This document shows positions 26,162-35,024 of a DNA stretch of 64,000 bases, piece after piece. The notes beneath the pieces are model-generated. The model saw only the letters and a program-made list of their open reading frames with translations, was not told where the DNA came from and made no database searches. The DNA lies in the NCBI RefSeq assembly GCF_023168165.1, contig NZ_BQYJ01000006.1:62001-126000 (forward strand). Direction: 5' to 3'. The DNA comes from Niallia sp. NCCP-28 (GTDB lineage: Bacteria; Bacillota; Bacilli; Bacillales; Cytobacillaceae). The position numbers and the translations under genes were made by a program. The stretch's first letter is position 1; each line of letters opens with the position of its first letter.

Positions 26162-26971
26162 ATGGCAATCACAACTACTTTGCAGTTTAAAGATAAAGAG
26201 TTTGATCAGGAGCAAAGGCAAAAAATAATTGAAGTAAAAAACATTTTCCTGCAATATTCGCGGAAGCAGCAAGCCGTTCTTCAAGATATTGACCTTCACT
26301 TGCACAGCAATGAGTTTGTGTGTGTTCTTGGTCCATCAGGATGCGGGAAGTCCTCGCTATTAAATATTCTTGCGGGCTTTCAAAGACCAACTACTGGAGA
26401 AGTGAAGATTGAAGGAAAAAGTTATTCTAAACCAACTAGTGATGTAGGGGTTGTCTTTCAGCATCACAATTTGTTTCCATGGATGAAAATAAAAGAGAAT
26501 GTTGGATTCGGTCTAAAGATGAAAGGCTACTCAAAGGAAGAAAGAAAAAAGCAAGTTGACCATTATTTACAGCTGGTGCAGCTTGAAACGGTAGGGGATT
26601 TACTCCCTCATCAGCTATCTGGAGGGATGAAGCAAAGAGCTGCTATAGCAAGGACATTAGCGGCTGATCCCAAAGCGGTTTTAATGGATGAACCATTTAG
26701 TGCTCTAGATGCTTTAACAAAAGAAAATATGCAGCACCACTTATTGTCATTATGGAGTGAAACGAAGAAAACGATTTTCTTTATTACGCATGATGTGGAG
26801 GAAGCCATGCTTCTAGGGACAAGGATTTTAGTCATGAAGCCAAATCCCGGAAGAATAGCTATCGATATAGCCAATCCCTTAAAAAGGCATAATCCGACAG
26901 CCATTGATTTTAATTATAAAGAATTTCAAGAATTAAGAAACTATCTGATTGCTACAATTAAAACAAATTGA
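26162..26971 (+). CDS. ABC transporter ATP-binding protein, SsuB/TauB type
   Basis: It has 269 residues counted from ATG 26162. Walker A is GPSGCGKSS, the Q-loop is VVFQHHNLFPW, the signature is LSGGMKQRAAIARTL, Walker B is AVLMDEPFSALD, and the H-loop is FFITHDVEEA. FQHHNLFPW and LDALTKENMQ are characteristic of the nitrate/sulfonate/taurine subgroup. The start is ambiguous: ATG 26150 lies directly on AAAAGG and has no spacer. It energises the 24282/25102 transporter. Confidence 0.86.
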   Translation: MAITTTLQFKDKEFDQEQRQKIIEVKNIFLQYSRKQQAVLQDIDLHLHSNEFVCVLGPSGCGKSSLLNILAGFQRPTTGEVKIEGKSYSKPTSDVGVVFQHHNLFPWMKIKENVGFGLKMKGYSKEERKKQVDHYLQLVQLETVGDLLPHQLSGGMKQRAAIARTLAADPKAVLMDEPFSALDALTKENMQHHLLSLWSETKKTIFFITHDVEEAMLLGTRILVMKPNPGRIAIDIANPLKRHNPTAIDFNYKEFQELRNYLIATIKTN

Positions 26972-26984
26972 GAGGATGAGACCA

Positions 26985-27914
26985 ATGGCAAATGAATTAC
27001 ATAATTATCCACGTCCTGTACATTTTAATAATCGTGAGGATAAGGAAGGTCCGAGAATACTTCGACGTAGAGTAGATAAGGAAAACCAAACTTTTTCATT
27101 TTTTAAAGTGAAGCCGCTAAACCCTATTATTGGTGCGGAAATTGAAGGAGTGGACCTATCCAAACCGCTCTCAACACCATTAAGAGAAGAATTAAACGAA
27201 GCATTGCTTGAATGGAAGGTGATTTTTTTCAGAAATCAAGCGATTACCTCAGAGCAGCAGATAGCCTTTGCAAAAAACTTTGGAGAGTTAGAGGTTCATC
27301 CATTTTATAATGCACCGACAGGCCGAGCAAAGGAAGTAATTCAGTTTAACAGAAATAAAGTCCAAAAAGGCTTTGAAAATATATGGCATTCGGATGTATC
27401 ATTTCGTGAACAACCGGCAAAGGCCGCTATCCTTCGTTTAATGAAAGTCCCGCCAGTAGGAGGGGATACTCTTTGGGCAGATATGGGAGCTGCATACGAT
27501 AATCTGCCGGACACAATAAAAGAACGAATCGACACATTGCAGGCGCTTCATGATTTTACGCCATCATTTAGTCATTTGATGAGTCCTGAAGAGCTTTTGA
27601 AGTGGCAAAAGGAGTTTTCAGCGGTTACCCATCCAATTGTTCGGACGCATCCTGAAACAGGAAGGAAACTTCTTTTTGTGAATCCTTCTTTTACTACAAG
27701 GATTATTGGGCTTGACGAGAAGGAGAGTGAAGAACTGCTGCAATTTTTATTTCGACAAACACATATACCTGAGTATCAGGTTCGTTTTCATTGGGAACCT
27801 AATTCGATTGCTTTTTGGGATAATCGCGCTACTCAGCATTATGCTGTATCAGATTATTATCCATACGAGCGTTTGGCAGAACGTGTAACGATAGCGGGAG
27901 ATCGTCCTTATTAA
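26985..27914 (+). CDS. tauD: TauD/TfdA family Fe(II)/2-oxoglutarate dioxygenase
   Basis: It has 309 residues from ATG 26985, after GAGAGGATGAG. The iron motif is HSDVSF (His 135, Asp 137), the distal His and the 2-oxoglutarate Arg lie in WDNRATQHYAVSDY and RLAERVTI, and VGGDTLWADMGAAYDNLP is a TauD hallmark. Such enzymes oxygenate taurine to sulfite and aminoacetaldehyde. An extra N-terminal stretch of about 40 residues precedes the fold. Taurine is the likely but unproven substrate. Confidence 0.86.
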   Translation: MANELHNYPRPVHFNNREDKEGPRILRRRVDKENQTFSFFKVKPLNPIIGAEIEGVDLSKPLSTPLREELNEALLEWKVIFFRNQAITSEQQIAFAKNFGELEVHPFYNAPTGRAKEVIQFNRNKVQKGFENIWHSDVSFREQPAKAAILRLMKVPPVGGDTLWADMGAAYDNLPDTIKERIDTLQALHDFTPSFSHLMSPEELLKWQKEFSAVTHPIVRTHPETGRKLLFVNPSFTTRIIGLDEKESEELLQFLFRQTHIPEYQVRFHWEPNSIAFWDNRATQHYAVSDYYPYERLAERVTIAGDRPY

Positions 27915-27933
27915 CCCATTTTTTAAAGTGTCA

Positions 27934-27967
27934 GAAACGAATAAAATAAATTTTATTCGTTTCTTTT
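27934..27967 (+). terminator. Terminator of the tau/ssu-like operon
   Basis: GAAACGAATAAAAT and ATTTTATTCGTTTC form a perfect 14-bp stem with a 2-base loop, then TTTTG. Confidence 0.85.
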
Positions 27968-28001
27968 GTTTGCTTAACCTACGTGAAGGAGCAGGAAAAA
28001 T

Positions 28002-28373
28002 ATGAGTTGGTTTTACTTGATTCTAGGTATATTTGCTGAAATTATTGGAACAACTTCCATGAAGCTTTCGGAAGGTTTTACAAAGTTGCTTCCCTCCATA
28101 GCTATTTTTGTTTTCTATGGATTGAGTTTATCTTTCGTAACACTGTCACTTAAAAAAATTGATATAAGTACAGCGTATGCGATATGGTCAGGTGTAGGAA
28201 CTGCAACAATAGCTATCATTGGGTTATTCTTTTTTAAAGAAAATATTTCTTTCTTTAAAATTTGTTCCATTATCCTCATTATTTTAGGAGTGGTTGGCTT
28301 AAATATAGCAGATAATACACAGGAAACAGAGGGAAATAAAGAACTTTCAGTTAACGTAAAAATAAATAAGTAG
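28002..28373 (+). CDS. Small multidrug resistance (SMR) family exporter
   Basis: This 123-residue protein has four helices. The essential Glu lies in FAEIIGTTSMKLSEGF (Glu 13), and the family motifs YGLSLSFVTLSLKKIDISTAYAIWSGVGTA-type (ISTAYAIWSGVGTATIAIIG) and ILGVVGLNIA follow. It works as a dimer, exporting cationic compounds or guanidinium in exchange for protons. Single genes can be homodimeric exporters. The start follows GAAGGAGCAGG. A hydrophilic tail of about 18 residues is atypical. It is monocistronic. Confidence 0.9.
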   Translation: MSWFYLILGIFAEIIGTTSMKLSEGFTKLLPSIAIFVFYGLSLSFVTLSLKKIDISTAYAIWSGVGTATIAIIGLFFFKENISFFKICSIILIILGVVGLNIADNTQETEGNKELSVNVKINK

Positions 28374-28806
28374 AAGGGCTGTCTACTAAAGAAAGAGGTC
28401 CTAAAAAGTTAAATAGATTATAGATTAGACAGTTTGCAAGGCATGAATTCTGTATAGTGCGGAAATCATGTCTTTTCATTTTGTCTTTATTCACTGGCTA
28501 TTATGGTTCCCCATATATTTCTACTAATTCTTCTTTTCATACGCTCAAACTCATTTAAATAAAGAAGCTTCTATCAATGAATAGGCATAAAAATTTTCTC
28601 TGCTAGGCATATCTTGTATTATTTTTTTCTCCGTAAGTGGATAGATTACGGTAAACCGTATCCTAAGAAAATGAGGTTCAGATGGCCCTTATACATATAT
28701 TCCTTCTTGCTTCTTTCTTGGAAACAAGCAAGAAGAGTTAATTATAATGAGTTTGTTCCTTTCCCTCTTTGTTTGAAATAATGAGAAAGCGGCATAATGA
28801 TTCTTT
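28374..28806. other. Non-coding stretch
   Basis: No convincing gene is seen. CTTCTTGCTT and AAGCAAGAAG near 28702-28736 form a 10-bp inverted repeat without a T-run. Short frames on the minus strand are broken by stops. Confidence 0.4.
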
Positions 28807-29078
28807 TCAATCCCAGGTAATGGATAGTATAGATACTTGGCGTAGTTCAGTAATAAGCTGCTGTGAAATTGGATGTGAGTCAAAGTTACGAATCATTTGA
28901 CGCTCCCTGAGAAGGTGGGCCAATTTTATCTCTTCATTAGGAGCTATTGCTAGATTCAAATCCTCCATTATCTGTTCATTACTCTCTTCTCCGAATTCCT
29001 CAATGAAGTTAAATCCTAGGGAATCTTTGAATCTAGCAGTGAGTCCTCTCCAATATTTTATAAAATATAATATTGCTC
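28807..29078 (-). pseudogene. Unidentified open frame without a start, probable gene remnant
   Basis: About 90 codons are open on the minus strand: YFIKYWRGLTARFKDSLG, FNFIEEFGEESNEQIMEDLN, EIKLAHLLRERQMIRNF and a stop at 28807. Composition and helix pattern look like real protein, but no start codon or ribosome site exists. I do not recognise the family. Confidence 0.35.
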
Positions 29079-29101
29079 AGTTGCCTTTTATGAAATAAAA
29101 T

Positions 29102-29120
29102 GAGAATGATAATCATTTTT
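29102..29120. promoter_or_regulatory. Fur box before the first esterase gene
   Basis: GAGAATGATAATCATTTTT matches the 19-bp Fur consensus GATAATGATAATCATTATC at most positions. It is about 80 bases upstream of the gene at 29201. Confidence 0.8.
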
Positions 29121-29200
29121 ATTATGTATCAGAAGTATTAATTAGATAAAAGGGTACGTGTTGTTTGATATTGATTGATAGATGGATGGAGGAATGAGCG

Positions 29201-29980
29201 ATGGTTAGTAAAGTACAGCTAAATGATACAGAATGCTGGGTGTTGGAGTCACACATTATGGGGGGGGCCTATGATATTAAAGTGTTTTTACCAGAAGGGG
29301 AGCCACCGGAAAGGGGATTTCCGGTTTATTATCTATTAGATGGTAATGCTTACTTCCAATTTGGACGTGATGTTGTAAAATTACAATCGAAAAATGCACC
29401 AAAAACATTGGTTTCGCAGGCGATTGTGATTGGAATTGGCCATACAGGAGTGGAGGAAGAGGGGGGAAAGCGCAGATTTTATGATTTTACACCGCCAGCA
29501 GAGCAATATTTATACCCAGAGCGATTGAAAGGTGCAGATCTTGGTATGCATGGTGGTGCGGAGAAGTTTTTTGCCTTTATCGAGCAAGAGTTAATGCCAG
29601 TAATTTCTAAAAAATATCCTGTAGATGTAGAAAGGCAAACATTATTTGGCCACTCGTTAGGTGGTTTGTTTGTACTCTGGGCGCTTTTTACTCAACCAAA
29701 GCTTTTTCAAACATATGTGGCATCAAGTCCTTCCATCTGGTGGAACGATCATGAGGTTTTGCTGTATGCGGATCACAATCATTATATCGAACAAAGGCTA
29801 TTGATCACTGTTGGAAGTGAAGAAAGGTTTATGGTAGAGGATGCAAAGCGCCTATATGCCATGCTGAATAGACAATCATTAAAGGAATTAGCAATAGAGC
29901 TGTATGTAGCGATGGATGAAAATCATGCTTCTGTAGTGCCCACCATTATGAGCAGGGCCTTTCGATTCGCCAATAGATAA
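29201..29980 (+). CDS. Alpha/beta-hydrolase of the siderophore esterase (BesA/IroE) type
   Basis: This cytoplasmic protein of 259 residues has the nucleophile motif FGHSLGGLF, an oxyanion region in VYYLLDGNAYF, the ASSPSIWW block and the catalytic His in DENHASVVP. This set is typical of Fes/IroE/BesA hydrolases that open the trilactone ring of catecholate siderophores and release iron. Fur control upstream and an iron ABC transporter downstream agree. The start follows GGAGGAATGAGCG. No siderophore synthesis genes are in the window. Confidence 0.83.
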   Translation: MVSKVQLNDTECWVLESHIMGGAYDIKVFLPEGEPPERGFPVYYLLDGNAYFQFGRDVVKLQSKNAPKTLVSQAIVIGIGHTGVEEEGGKRRFYDFTPPAEQYLYPERLKGADLGMHGGAEKFFAFIEQELMPVISKKYPVDVERQTLFGHSLGGLFVLWALFTQPKLFQTYVASSPSIWWNDHEVLLYADHNHYIEQRLLITVGSEERFMVEDAKRLYAMLNRQSLKELAIELYVAMDENHASVVPTIMSRAFRFANR

Positions 29981-29999
29981 AGGCCTTTAAAAAAGTAGT

Positions 30000-30033
30000 C
30001 CCCAAGACTGAAGGGAAATCACCATTCTTGGGG
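30000..30033. terminator. Terminator between convergent esterase genes
   Basis: CCCCAAGA and TCTTGGGG flank the loop. The T-run lies on the minus-strand side (ACTTTTTT), so it mainly ends the 30063 gene. Confidence 0.7.
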
Positions 30034-30062
30034 ATTATTGTGGTGCAATTGTTTAAGGCTAA

Positions 30063-30857
30063 TTAACGATCCATCGTTTTGTTTTTATTTTCTATGCCAA
30101 ATAACCAACGAAGTGACTGAATGAAGTAGTTAGAAAAGAATAGGTCATCATGAGTTCCTTCTGGATCTAACTCAAATAAGAGATTCGATTCCAAGTAGCC
30201 TTCCTTGATCAATGCAAGATGGGCCTTCTTTGTGTAAGCAACCATATGCTGTTGAGTCGTTTCTTTATAAATTCCCTCTAATTCTCCAACATATAAATAG
30301 AGCTGATGATCTTGACGATTTACAGTTGGTTTGACATAGGTATTTCCTTGCCGTTCAATCTTTTCCCCTTGAAGATAGCGAAGAACATCCTCGTACCAAA
30401 AGGAAGCAGATAATAAGATATATTGATGGAATACCTCTGGATAATAGTAGGAGGCGAAAATGGAAACAAGTCCTCCAAATGAGCAGCCGGAAATAGCTGT
30501 ATGGGAAGGCTCAGGGTTCGTAGCATAATGAGCATCTATATATGGCTTGATTTTGGTTACAACAGTATGTAAATAAACGTGCGCTTGTCCTCCAAAGATG
30601 GAACCATGTGGTACAAGTGATGGTGCTTCCCACGGTGTATAATCATTATTGCGATCAATGGGTTTAATTCCAATAACGATAAGTGGTTCAATTTGACCTG
30701 AAAGAATTAAATGATCGATATAGTTTACAGCTTGCATGGCAGTTTCTCCGCCATCATGCATATAGAGGGTTCGGTATTTTTTGGTTTGGTCGTAACCTGA
30801 GGGTAAGATGATACATACCTCATAGTTGGCAATTTTCTCATTACGAAATTGAATCAT
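30063..30857 (-). CDS. Second esterase-like alpha/beta-hydrolase (BesA/IroE/Fes type)
   Basis: It has about 264 residues from the ATG at about 30857, preceded by AAGGTGGGG; longer readings would cover the Fur box at 30922. The nucleophile motif is ISGCSFGGLVS (GCSFGG instead of GHSLGG), with YMHDGGETA and the C-terminal GTHDDLFF His region. Together with 29201-29980 the locus carries two siderophore-hydrolase-like proteins of different subgroups, perhaps for two siderophores. Divergent from the iron transporter. Confidence 0.8.
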   Translation of the reverse strand: MIQFRNEKIANYEVCIILPSGYDQTKKYRTLYMHDGGETAMQAVNYIDHLILSGQIEPLIVIGIKPIDRNNDYTPWEAPSLVPHGSIFGGQAHVYLHTVVTKIKPYIDAHYATNPEPSHTAISGCSFGGLVSIFASYYYPEVFHQYILLSASFWYEDVLRYLQGEKIERQGNTYVKPTVNRQDHQLYLYVGELEGIYKETTQQHMVAYTKKAHLALIKEGYLESNLLFELDPEGTHDDLFFSNYFIQSLRWLFGIENKNKTMDR

Positions 30858-30921
30858 ATAATTTTCCCCACCTTCTTTAGATATTCGTATTTTGAAGATT
30901 ATAAAAAAATACAAAAAAGTA

Positions 30922-30944
30922 TTGATAATGATAACCATTATCAA
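30922..30944. promoter_or_regulatory. Fur box shared by divergent iron genes
   Basis: TTGATAATGATAACCATTATCAA is a near-perfect palindrome containing the 19-bp Fur consensus. It lies between the esterase gene (minus) and the FecCD-type operon (plus) and can control both. Confidence 0.88.
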
Positions 30945-31076
30945 CTATAATCATAATATATTCTCTATTATTTTGGAAGGAATACTCTAATTAATAGAGT
31001 GAAAACACAAAGAATCTAGTCATAAGAATGATAATAGGGGCTGTTATCATAGGAGTGATAGCTAAGGTGGTTGGAA

Positions 31077-32120
31077 ATGAAGATAGAAAAGACTCGCTTT
31101 CCCTTACTAATAGTGGGGCTGATTATTACACTCATATTAATGATTATTATAGCTGTAAGTGTTGGAACATTAAAAATACCGTTCACACAAACCTTTACAA
31201 TATTCATTGAAAAGATATTTAACTTGGAGCCGACAGTAAATGAAACATTTTCTGGCGTCATCTGGAAGATAAGACTTCCCCGCGTTATTATGGGTCTTGT
31301 TATTGGAGCAGGATTAGCTCTGTGCGGAGTGGTGATGCAGGCAATTGTACAAAATCCGCTTGCCGATCCATATTTGCTAGGGATATCTGCTGGTGGATAT
31401 TTAGGAGCAACCTTTTTCATTATTTTGGGAAGCGGTATCCTTGGGCTATTTAGTGGATTAGGTTTAGCTGTTGTTGCTTTTCTTGGGGCATTAAGTGCAG
31501 CTATTGCTGTGTTATTTTTAGCTTCATTTAAGAGTAGTATTACAACAACCAAATTAATCTTATCGGGAACCATCATAAATGCTGGCTGCACAGCCATTGC
31601 AAATTTTATCATTGCGGTTTCAGGATCAGATAACACCATTACAAGGATTACATACTGGACGATGGGCTCTCTATCAGCGGCAAAATGGGAAAGTCTTTTC
31701 TTACCATCCATAGCTGTCAGTGTTTGTTTTGTCTTTTTTCTTACGCAATATCGTACATTAAATACGATGCTGCAGGGAGATGAAATAGCGATTACACTTG
31801 GTATTCGCCTTAATTTTTATCGAAAGTTTTACATTGTGATTATTGCACTATTAACGGGTATTTTAGTTTCTGCTTGTGGCATTATTGGTTTTGTCGGTTT
31901 GATTATTCCGCATATAGCTAGAGCCTTGATTGGCCCGGATCATCGAAGACTTGTTCTTGTTTCCGTTTTAGTAGGTGGTATTTTCCTAGTGGCTGTAGAT
32001 GTTTTAGCTCGAACTATTCTGCATAATATCGAATTGCCTATTGGGATATTTACAGCTCTCGTTGGTGCCCCATTTTTTGCTTATATTATGATTCGAAAAA
32101 ATTATAGCTTTTCAAATTAA
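31077..32120 (+). CDS. FecCD-family iron(III) siderophore ABC permease
   Basis: It has 347 residues from ATG 31077 (AAGGTGG upstream) and about ten helices. RLPRVIMGLVIGAGLALCGVVMQ, NPLADPYLLGISAGG, and GIIGFVGLIIPHIARALIGPDHRR are the classic FecCD/BtuC blocks. A single permease gene implies a homodimeric channel. It forms an operon with the ATPase (15 bases on) and the binding protein. Fur-regulated through the box at 30922-30944. Confidence 0.9.
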   Translation: MKIEKTRFPLLIVGLIITLILMIIIAVSVGTLKIPFTQTFTIFIEKIFNLEPTVNETFSGVIWKIRLPRVIMGLVIGAGLALCGVVMQAIVQNPLADPYLLGISAGGYLGATFFIILGSGILGLFSGLGLAVVAFLGALSAAIAVLFLASFKSSITTTKLILSGTIINAGCTAIANFIIAVSGSDNTITRITYWTMGSLSAAKWESLFLPSIAVSVCFVFFLTQYRTLNTMLQGDEIAITLGIRLNFYRKFYIVIIALLTGILVSACGIIGFVGLIIPHIARALIGPDHRRLVLVSVLVGGIFLVAVDVLARTILHNIELPIGIFTALVGAPFFAYIMIRKNYSFSN

Positions 32121-32135
32121 TGTAAGGGGATTTTT

Positions 32136-32909
32136 ATGGATTTAAAAATAGAGAATATTGAGATTAATTTGGGAGCCAGGAAAATTATAAAAGGGATTGA
32201 TTTAAATGTGTTAAATAATTCCTTTGTCGCCTTGCTCGGTCCAAATGGAAGTGGAAAGTCTACCTTATTGAAGGCAGCCTACCGAGTATTGAAGCCATCT
32301 AATGGAACCATTTATCTGGATCAGTCAAAGCTTGAGGACATACCGACTAAGCAAATTGCACAAAATATGTCGGTAGTTTCCCAGTTTCAAAGTAATAGCT
32401 TTGATTTTACGGTGCAGGAAGTTGTTCTAATGGGAAGAACTCCTCATTTGAAGGCACTAGAAAAGGAAAGTGGATCAGATTATCACATTGTGGAGGAAGC
32501 ATTAAGGAAAACAGGTCTATTAGACTTTAAAAATAGAAAAATCTCCTTGCTTTCAGGTGGAGAAAAGCAACGGGTTGCACTAGCAAGAGCAATTGTGCAA
32601 AGTCCCTCACTTATGATTCTTGATGAACCAAGTAACCACTTAGATATAAAGTATCAACTTGATATTTTACATATTATCAAAAAACTAGGAGTAAATGTTT
32701 TATCTGCTTTGCATGATATTTCGTTAGCCGCGCAATTTTGTGACTATATCTATTTTATAAAAGCAGGAGAAATTGTTTATGACGGTAAGCCGGAAGAGGT
32801 GATTACAAAAGAGATATTAAAAGAAATCTATGAAGTGGATTGTGAAGTATTTAAAGATCCACGAACAAATCATTTATCCATTAGTTATTACCAACCTAAT
32901 GAAAAATAA
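32136..32909 (+). CDS. Iron-siderophore ABC transporter ATPase (FecE/FhuC type)
   Basis: This 257-residue protein has Walker A GPNGSGKSTLLKA, Q-loop VSQFQ, signature LLSGGEKQRVALARAI, Walker B LMILDEPSNHLD and H-loop SALHDISLAAQFCD. DEPSNHLDIKYQLD and the C-terminal GKPEEVITKEILKEIYEV are FecE-type features. It follows the permease by 15 bases and overlaps nothing. It powers siderophore or haem uptake with its two neighbours. Confidence 0.9.
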   Translation: MDLKIENIEINLGARKIIKGIDLNVLNNSFVALLGPNGSGKSTLLKAAYRVLKPSNGTIYLDQSKLEDIPTKQIAQNMSVVSQFQSNSFDFTVQEVVLMGRTPHLKALEKESGSDYHIVEEALRKTGLLDFKNRKISLLSGGEKQRVALARAIVQSPSLMILDEPSNHLDIKYQLDILHIIKKLGVNVLSALHDISLAAQFCDYIYFIKAGEIVYDGKPEEVITKEILKEIYEVDCEVFKDPRTNHLSISYYQPNEK

Positions 32910-32925
32910 TAAGGGAGAGAACAGA

Positions 32926-33972
32926 ATGAAAAGACGATTTTTACTTCTATTTGCTGCAATTCTTGCAGCAGTAAGCCTTATGGCAGCTTGTGGTACAACT
33001 GGAGAGAAAACAGCAGGAAAAGCGAAAGAAACGGAAAGCAAAGAAGCAAAGGATACAGAGGGAAATCACACAAAATATCCATTAGAAATTGAAATTCGTG
33101 ATTTTGAAGGAAATAAATATACACAAACCTTTGAAAAAGCACCTGAACGTGTCGTTACGAATAATCTTTCTTCCATTGAGATGTTATTACAGCTTGGCTT
33201 AAAGGATAAAATTGTTGGGATTACGAAACCAGATAATGCTGTAACTGGTCAATTCGCAGACGATGTTGCTGATCTTAAAAATCTTGGAGATAAAATGACG
33301 ATGTCCAAAGAGATTATTGTCGGAGAAACACCTGACTTAGTAGTTGGGCGCTCCATGGTGTTTACTGATGACAGTATGGGTTCTGTATCAACATTTAATG
33401 ATTTAGGAATTAATGTATTTACACAATCTGCAAGTAACATAGGGGAAAACCCACCATTAACAGCAGTTATCGATGATGTATTAACATTAGGGAAAATTTT
33501 CGATGTAAATGATCGTGCAGAGGAATATGCGAAAGAGCTACAAGATCGTTATGATGCTATCGTAGAAAAAGTAGACACGAAAAAAGGAGAGAAAAAATTA
33601 TCATTGCTTCCTATCGTAGGCTATGATTCTTCGAAATCAACATTTTCTATTTTTGGTGTATCAGAGGGATTACAAAAAGATTTATTAACAAAGTTAAATC
33701 TTGTACCAGCTGTTGAAGGTAATGGCGCTGACCCGTCATTAGAAACAATTATAAGTTCAAACCCAGATGTAATTGTCTATATAAAGGCAGACCGTAATGC
33801 AGCTTTAGATGCAAATGCTGTTAAGAGTATTTTAAATGAACCTCTTCTTAAAGATGTAAGTGCGATTAAAGAAGGGCGCGTTTATGAAGTAACGTATGAT
33901 GACTTTATGGATTACGGTGTTCGAATTTTTGATACACTTGAAATGTTAGGGAATAACATTTACGGTAAGTAA
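32926..33972 (+). CDS. Iron-siderophore ABC transporter substrate-binding lipoprotein
   Basis: It has 348 residues from ATG 32926 after AAGGGAGAG; a longer reading would run through the end of the ATPase gene. The lipobox is SLMAACG. A charged linker (KETESKEAKDTEG) leads to the TroA/FepB-like fold: ERVVTNNLSSIEMLLQLGLKDKIVG, NPDVIVYI and the closing YEVTYDDFMDYG. It is the last gene of the Fur operon. The substrate is an iron chelate of unknown type. Confidence 0.87.
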   Translation: MKRRFLLLFAAILAAVSLMAACGTTGEKTAGKAKETESKEAKDTEGNHTKYPLEIEIRDFEGNKYTQTFEKAPERVVTNNLSSIEMLLQLGLKDKIVGITKPDNAVTGQFADDVADLKNLGDKMTMSKEIIVGETPDLVVGRSMVFTDDSMGSVSTFNDLGINVFTQSASNIGENPPLTAVIDDVLTLGKIFDVNDRAEEYAKELQDRYDAIVEKVDTKKGEKKLSLLPIVGYDSSKSTFSIFGVSEGLQKDLLTKLNLVPAVEGNGADPSLETIISSNPDVIVYIKADRNAALDANAVKSILNEPLLKDVSAIKEGRVYEVTYDDFMDYGVRIFDTLEMLGNNIYGK

Positions 33973-34087
33973 TTTAAGCAGGATGGCGTAAGTATTGCGC
34001 GCCTGAAACCACAAATGGTTTAAGTGGTAAATGAACTTATGCCAACATGTAAATAATCACCCCTATCTAAGAGTGCTAGAAGAAAGG

Positions 34088-34118
34088 CCAAAGATACATT
34101 GTTGTCTTTGGTTTTTTT
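34088..34118 (+). terminator. Terminator of the iron transport operon
   Basis: CCAAAGA and TCTTTGG flank a 10-base loop, followed by seven T residues. The remainder of 33973-34274 has no gene and no S-box motif; TTGCAA-18-TAAAAT at 34174-34203 may be the promoter of the next operon. Confidence 0.75.
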
Positions 34119-34274
34119 AATAGAAAGAGGGAGTTTAATAGGGTTGGAAGCTTTTAATTGTTAATTTGTGTCTTTGCAATTTGCCCTCATTAGTTGGTAA
34201 AATAGTTTCTTAGCTGTGTTTCTGTGATTAAGCTATAACAGAGAGCGATTTAATAAATAGGAAGGGAAAGGATT

Positions 34275-35024
34275 ATGATTAACCTGCATCAAGTGAGTAA
34301 AAAGTTTTCAAATTTTCAGGTGATTAAGTCTGTTACGTTAACCATACATAAAGGGGAAATTCATGGAGTCATTGGAGCAAGTGGAGCTGGGAAATCAACC
34401 TTGCTGCGGCTAATGAATTTGTTGGAGACCCCCGATGCGGGCGAAGTGGAAGTAAACGGCCAAAGACTGACAACATTGAACAATAAAACAATTCGAAAGG
34501 CACGGAAGTCGATTGGCATGATCTTTCAGCATTTTAACCTTGTGGCAAATAAAACAGTTTATGACAATGTGGCTGTTTCTTTAGAGCTGGCAAATTACCC
34601 AAAGAAAGAGCGTCGGAGCCGTATTGTGGAGTGTCTTCAATTTGTCGGATTGGAGAATGAGAAGAAGAAATATCCTGCACAATTAAGCGGGGGACAAAAG
34701 CAGCGTGTTGCCATTGCAAGGGCATTGGCAAATAATCCGCAAGTTTTGTTATGCGATGAACCAACCTCTTCTCTTGATCCCAATACAACGGCTGAAATAT
34801 TAGATGTGCTAGGGAATATTAATAAACGTTTTGGTGTGACGATTGTCATTGTTAGTCATGAGATGGACGTCATTAAAAGTATATGCAATCGTGTAACGAT
34901 CATGGCAGATGGAGAGATCTATGATACGGTCTCAATCGAACCAAATGGGATTCAAAAAATCGATAATCGTCCAGAATACTTTATCGAACAATTAGTAGAG
35001 AATGGTGGGCGAGGTTATGCCTGA
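34275..35024 (+). CDS. metN: Methionine-type ABC transporter ATPase, short form
   Basis: This 249-residue protein has Walker A GASGAGKSTLLR, Q-loop MIFQHFNLV, signature LSGGQKQRVAIARAL, Walker B VLLCDEPTSSLDP and H-loop VIVSHEMDVIKSICNRV. SSLDPNTTAEILDVL and the CNRV tail are MetN-like. Typical MetN proteins have about 340 residues with a C-terminal NIL domain that senses methionine; this one stops where that domain would start. It overlaps metI by 8 bases. The substrate may be methionine or a related amino acid. Confidence 0.82.
   Translation: MINLHQVSKKFSNFQVIKSVTLTIHKGEIHGVIGASGAGKSTLLRLMNLLETPDAGEVEVNGQRLTTLNNKTIRKARKSIGMIFQHFNLVANKTVYDNVAVSLELANYPKKERRSRIVECLQFVGLENEKKKYPAQLSGGQKQRVAIARALANNPQVLLCDEPTSSLDPNTTAEILDVLGNINKRFGVTIVIVSHEMDVIKSICNRVTIMADGEIYDTVSIEPNGIQKIDNRPEYFIEQLVENGGRGYA

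Noticed and set aside
30858..30944. Extended N-terminus of the second esterase-like protein
   Set aside because: It would run through the Fur box and starts at TTG without a ribosome site.
31016..31711. Long minus-strand frame of 231 codons opposite the FecCD permease
   Set aside because: It mirrors a well-conserved permease in another frame, has no ribosome site and a low-complexity, protein-unlike composition.
33973..34274. SAM (S-box) riboswitch before the methionine-type transporter
   Set aside because: None of the conserved S-box blocks is present in this short leader.
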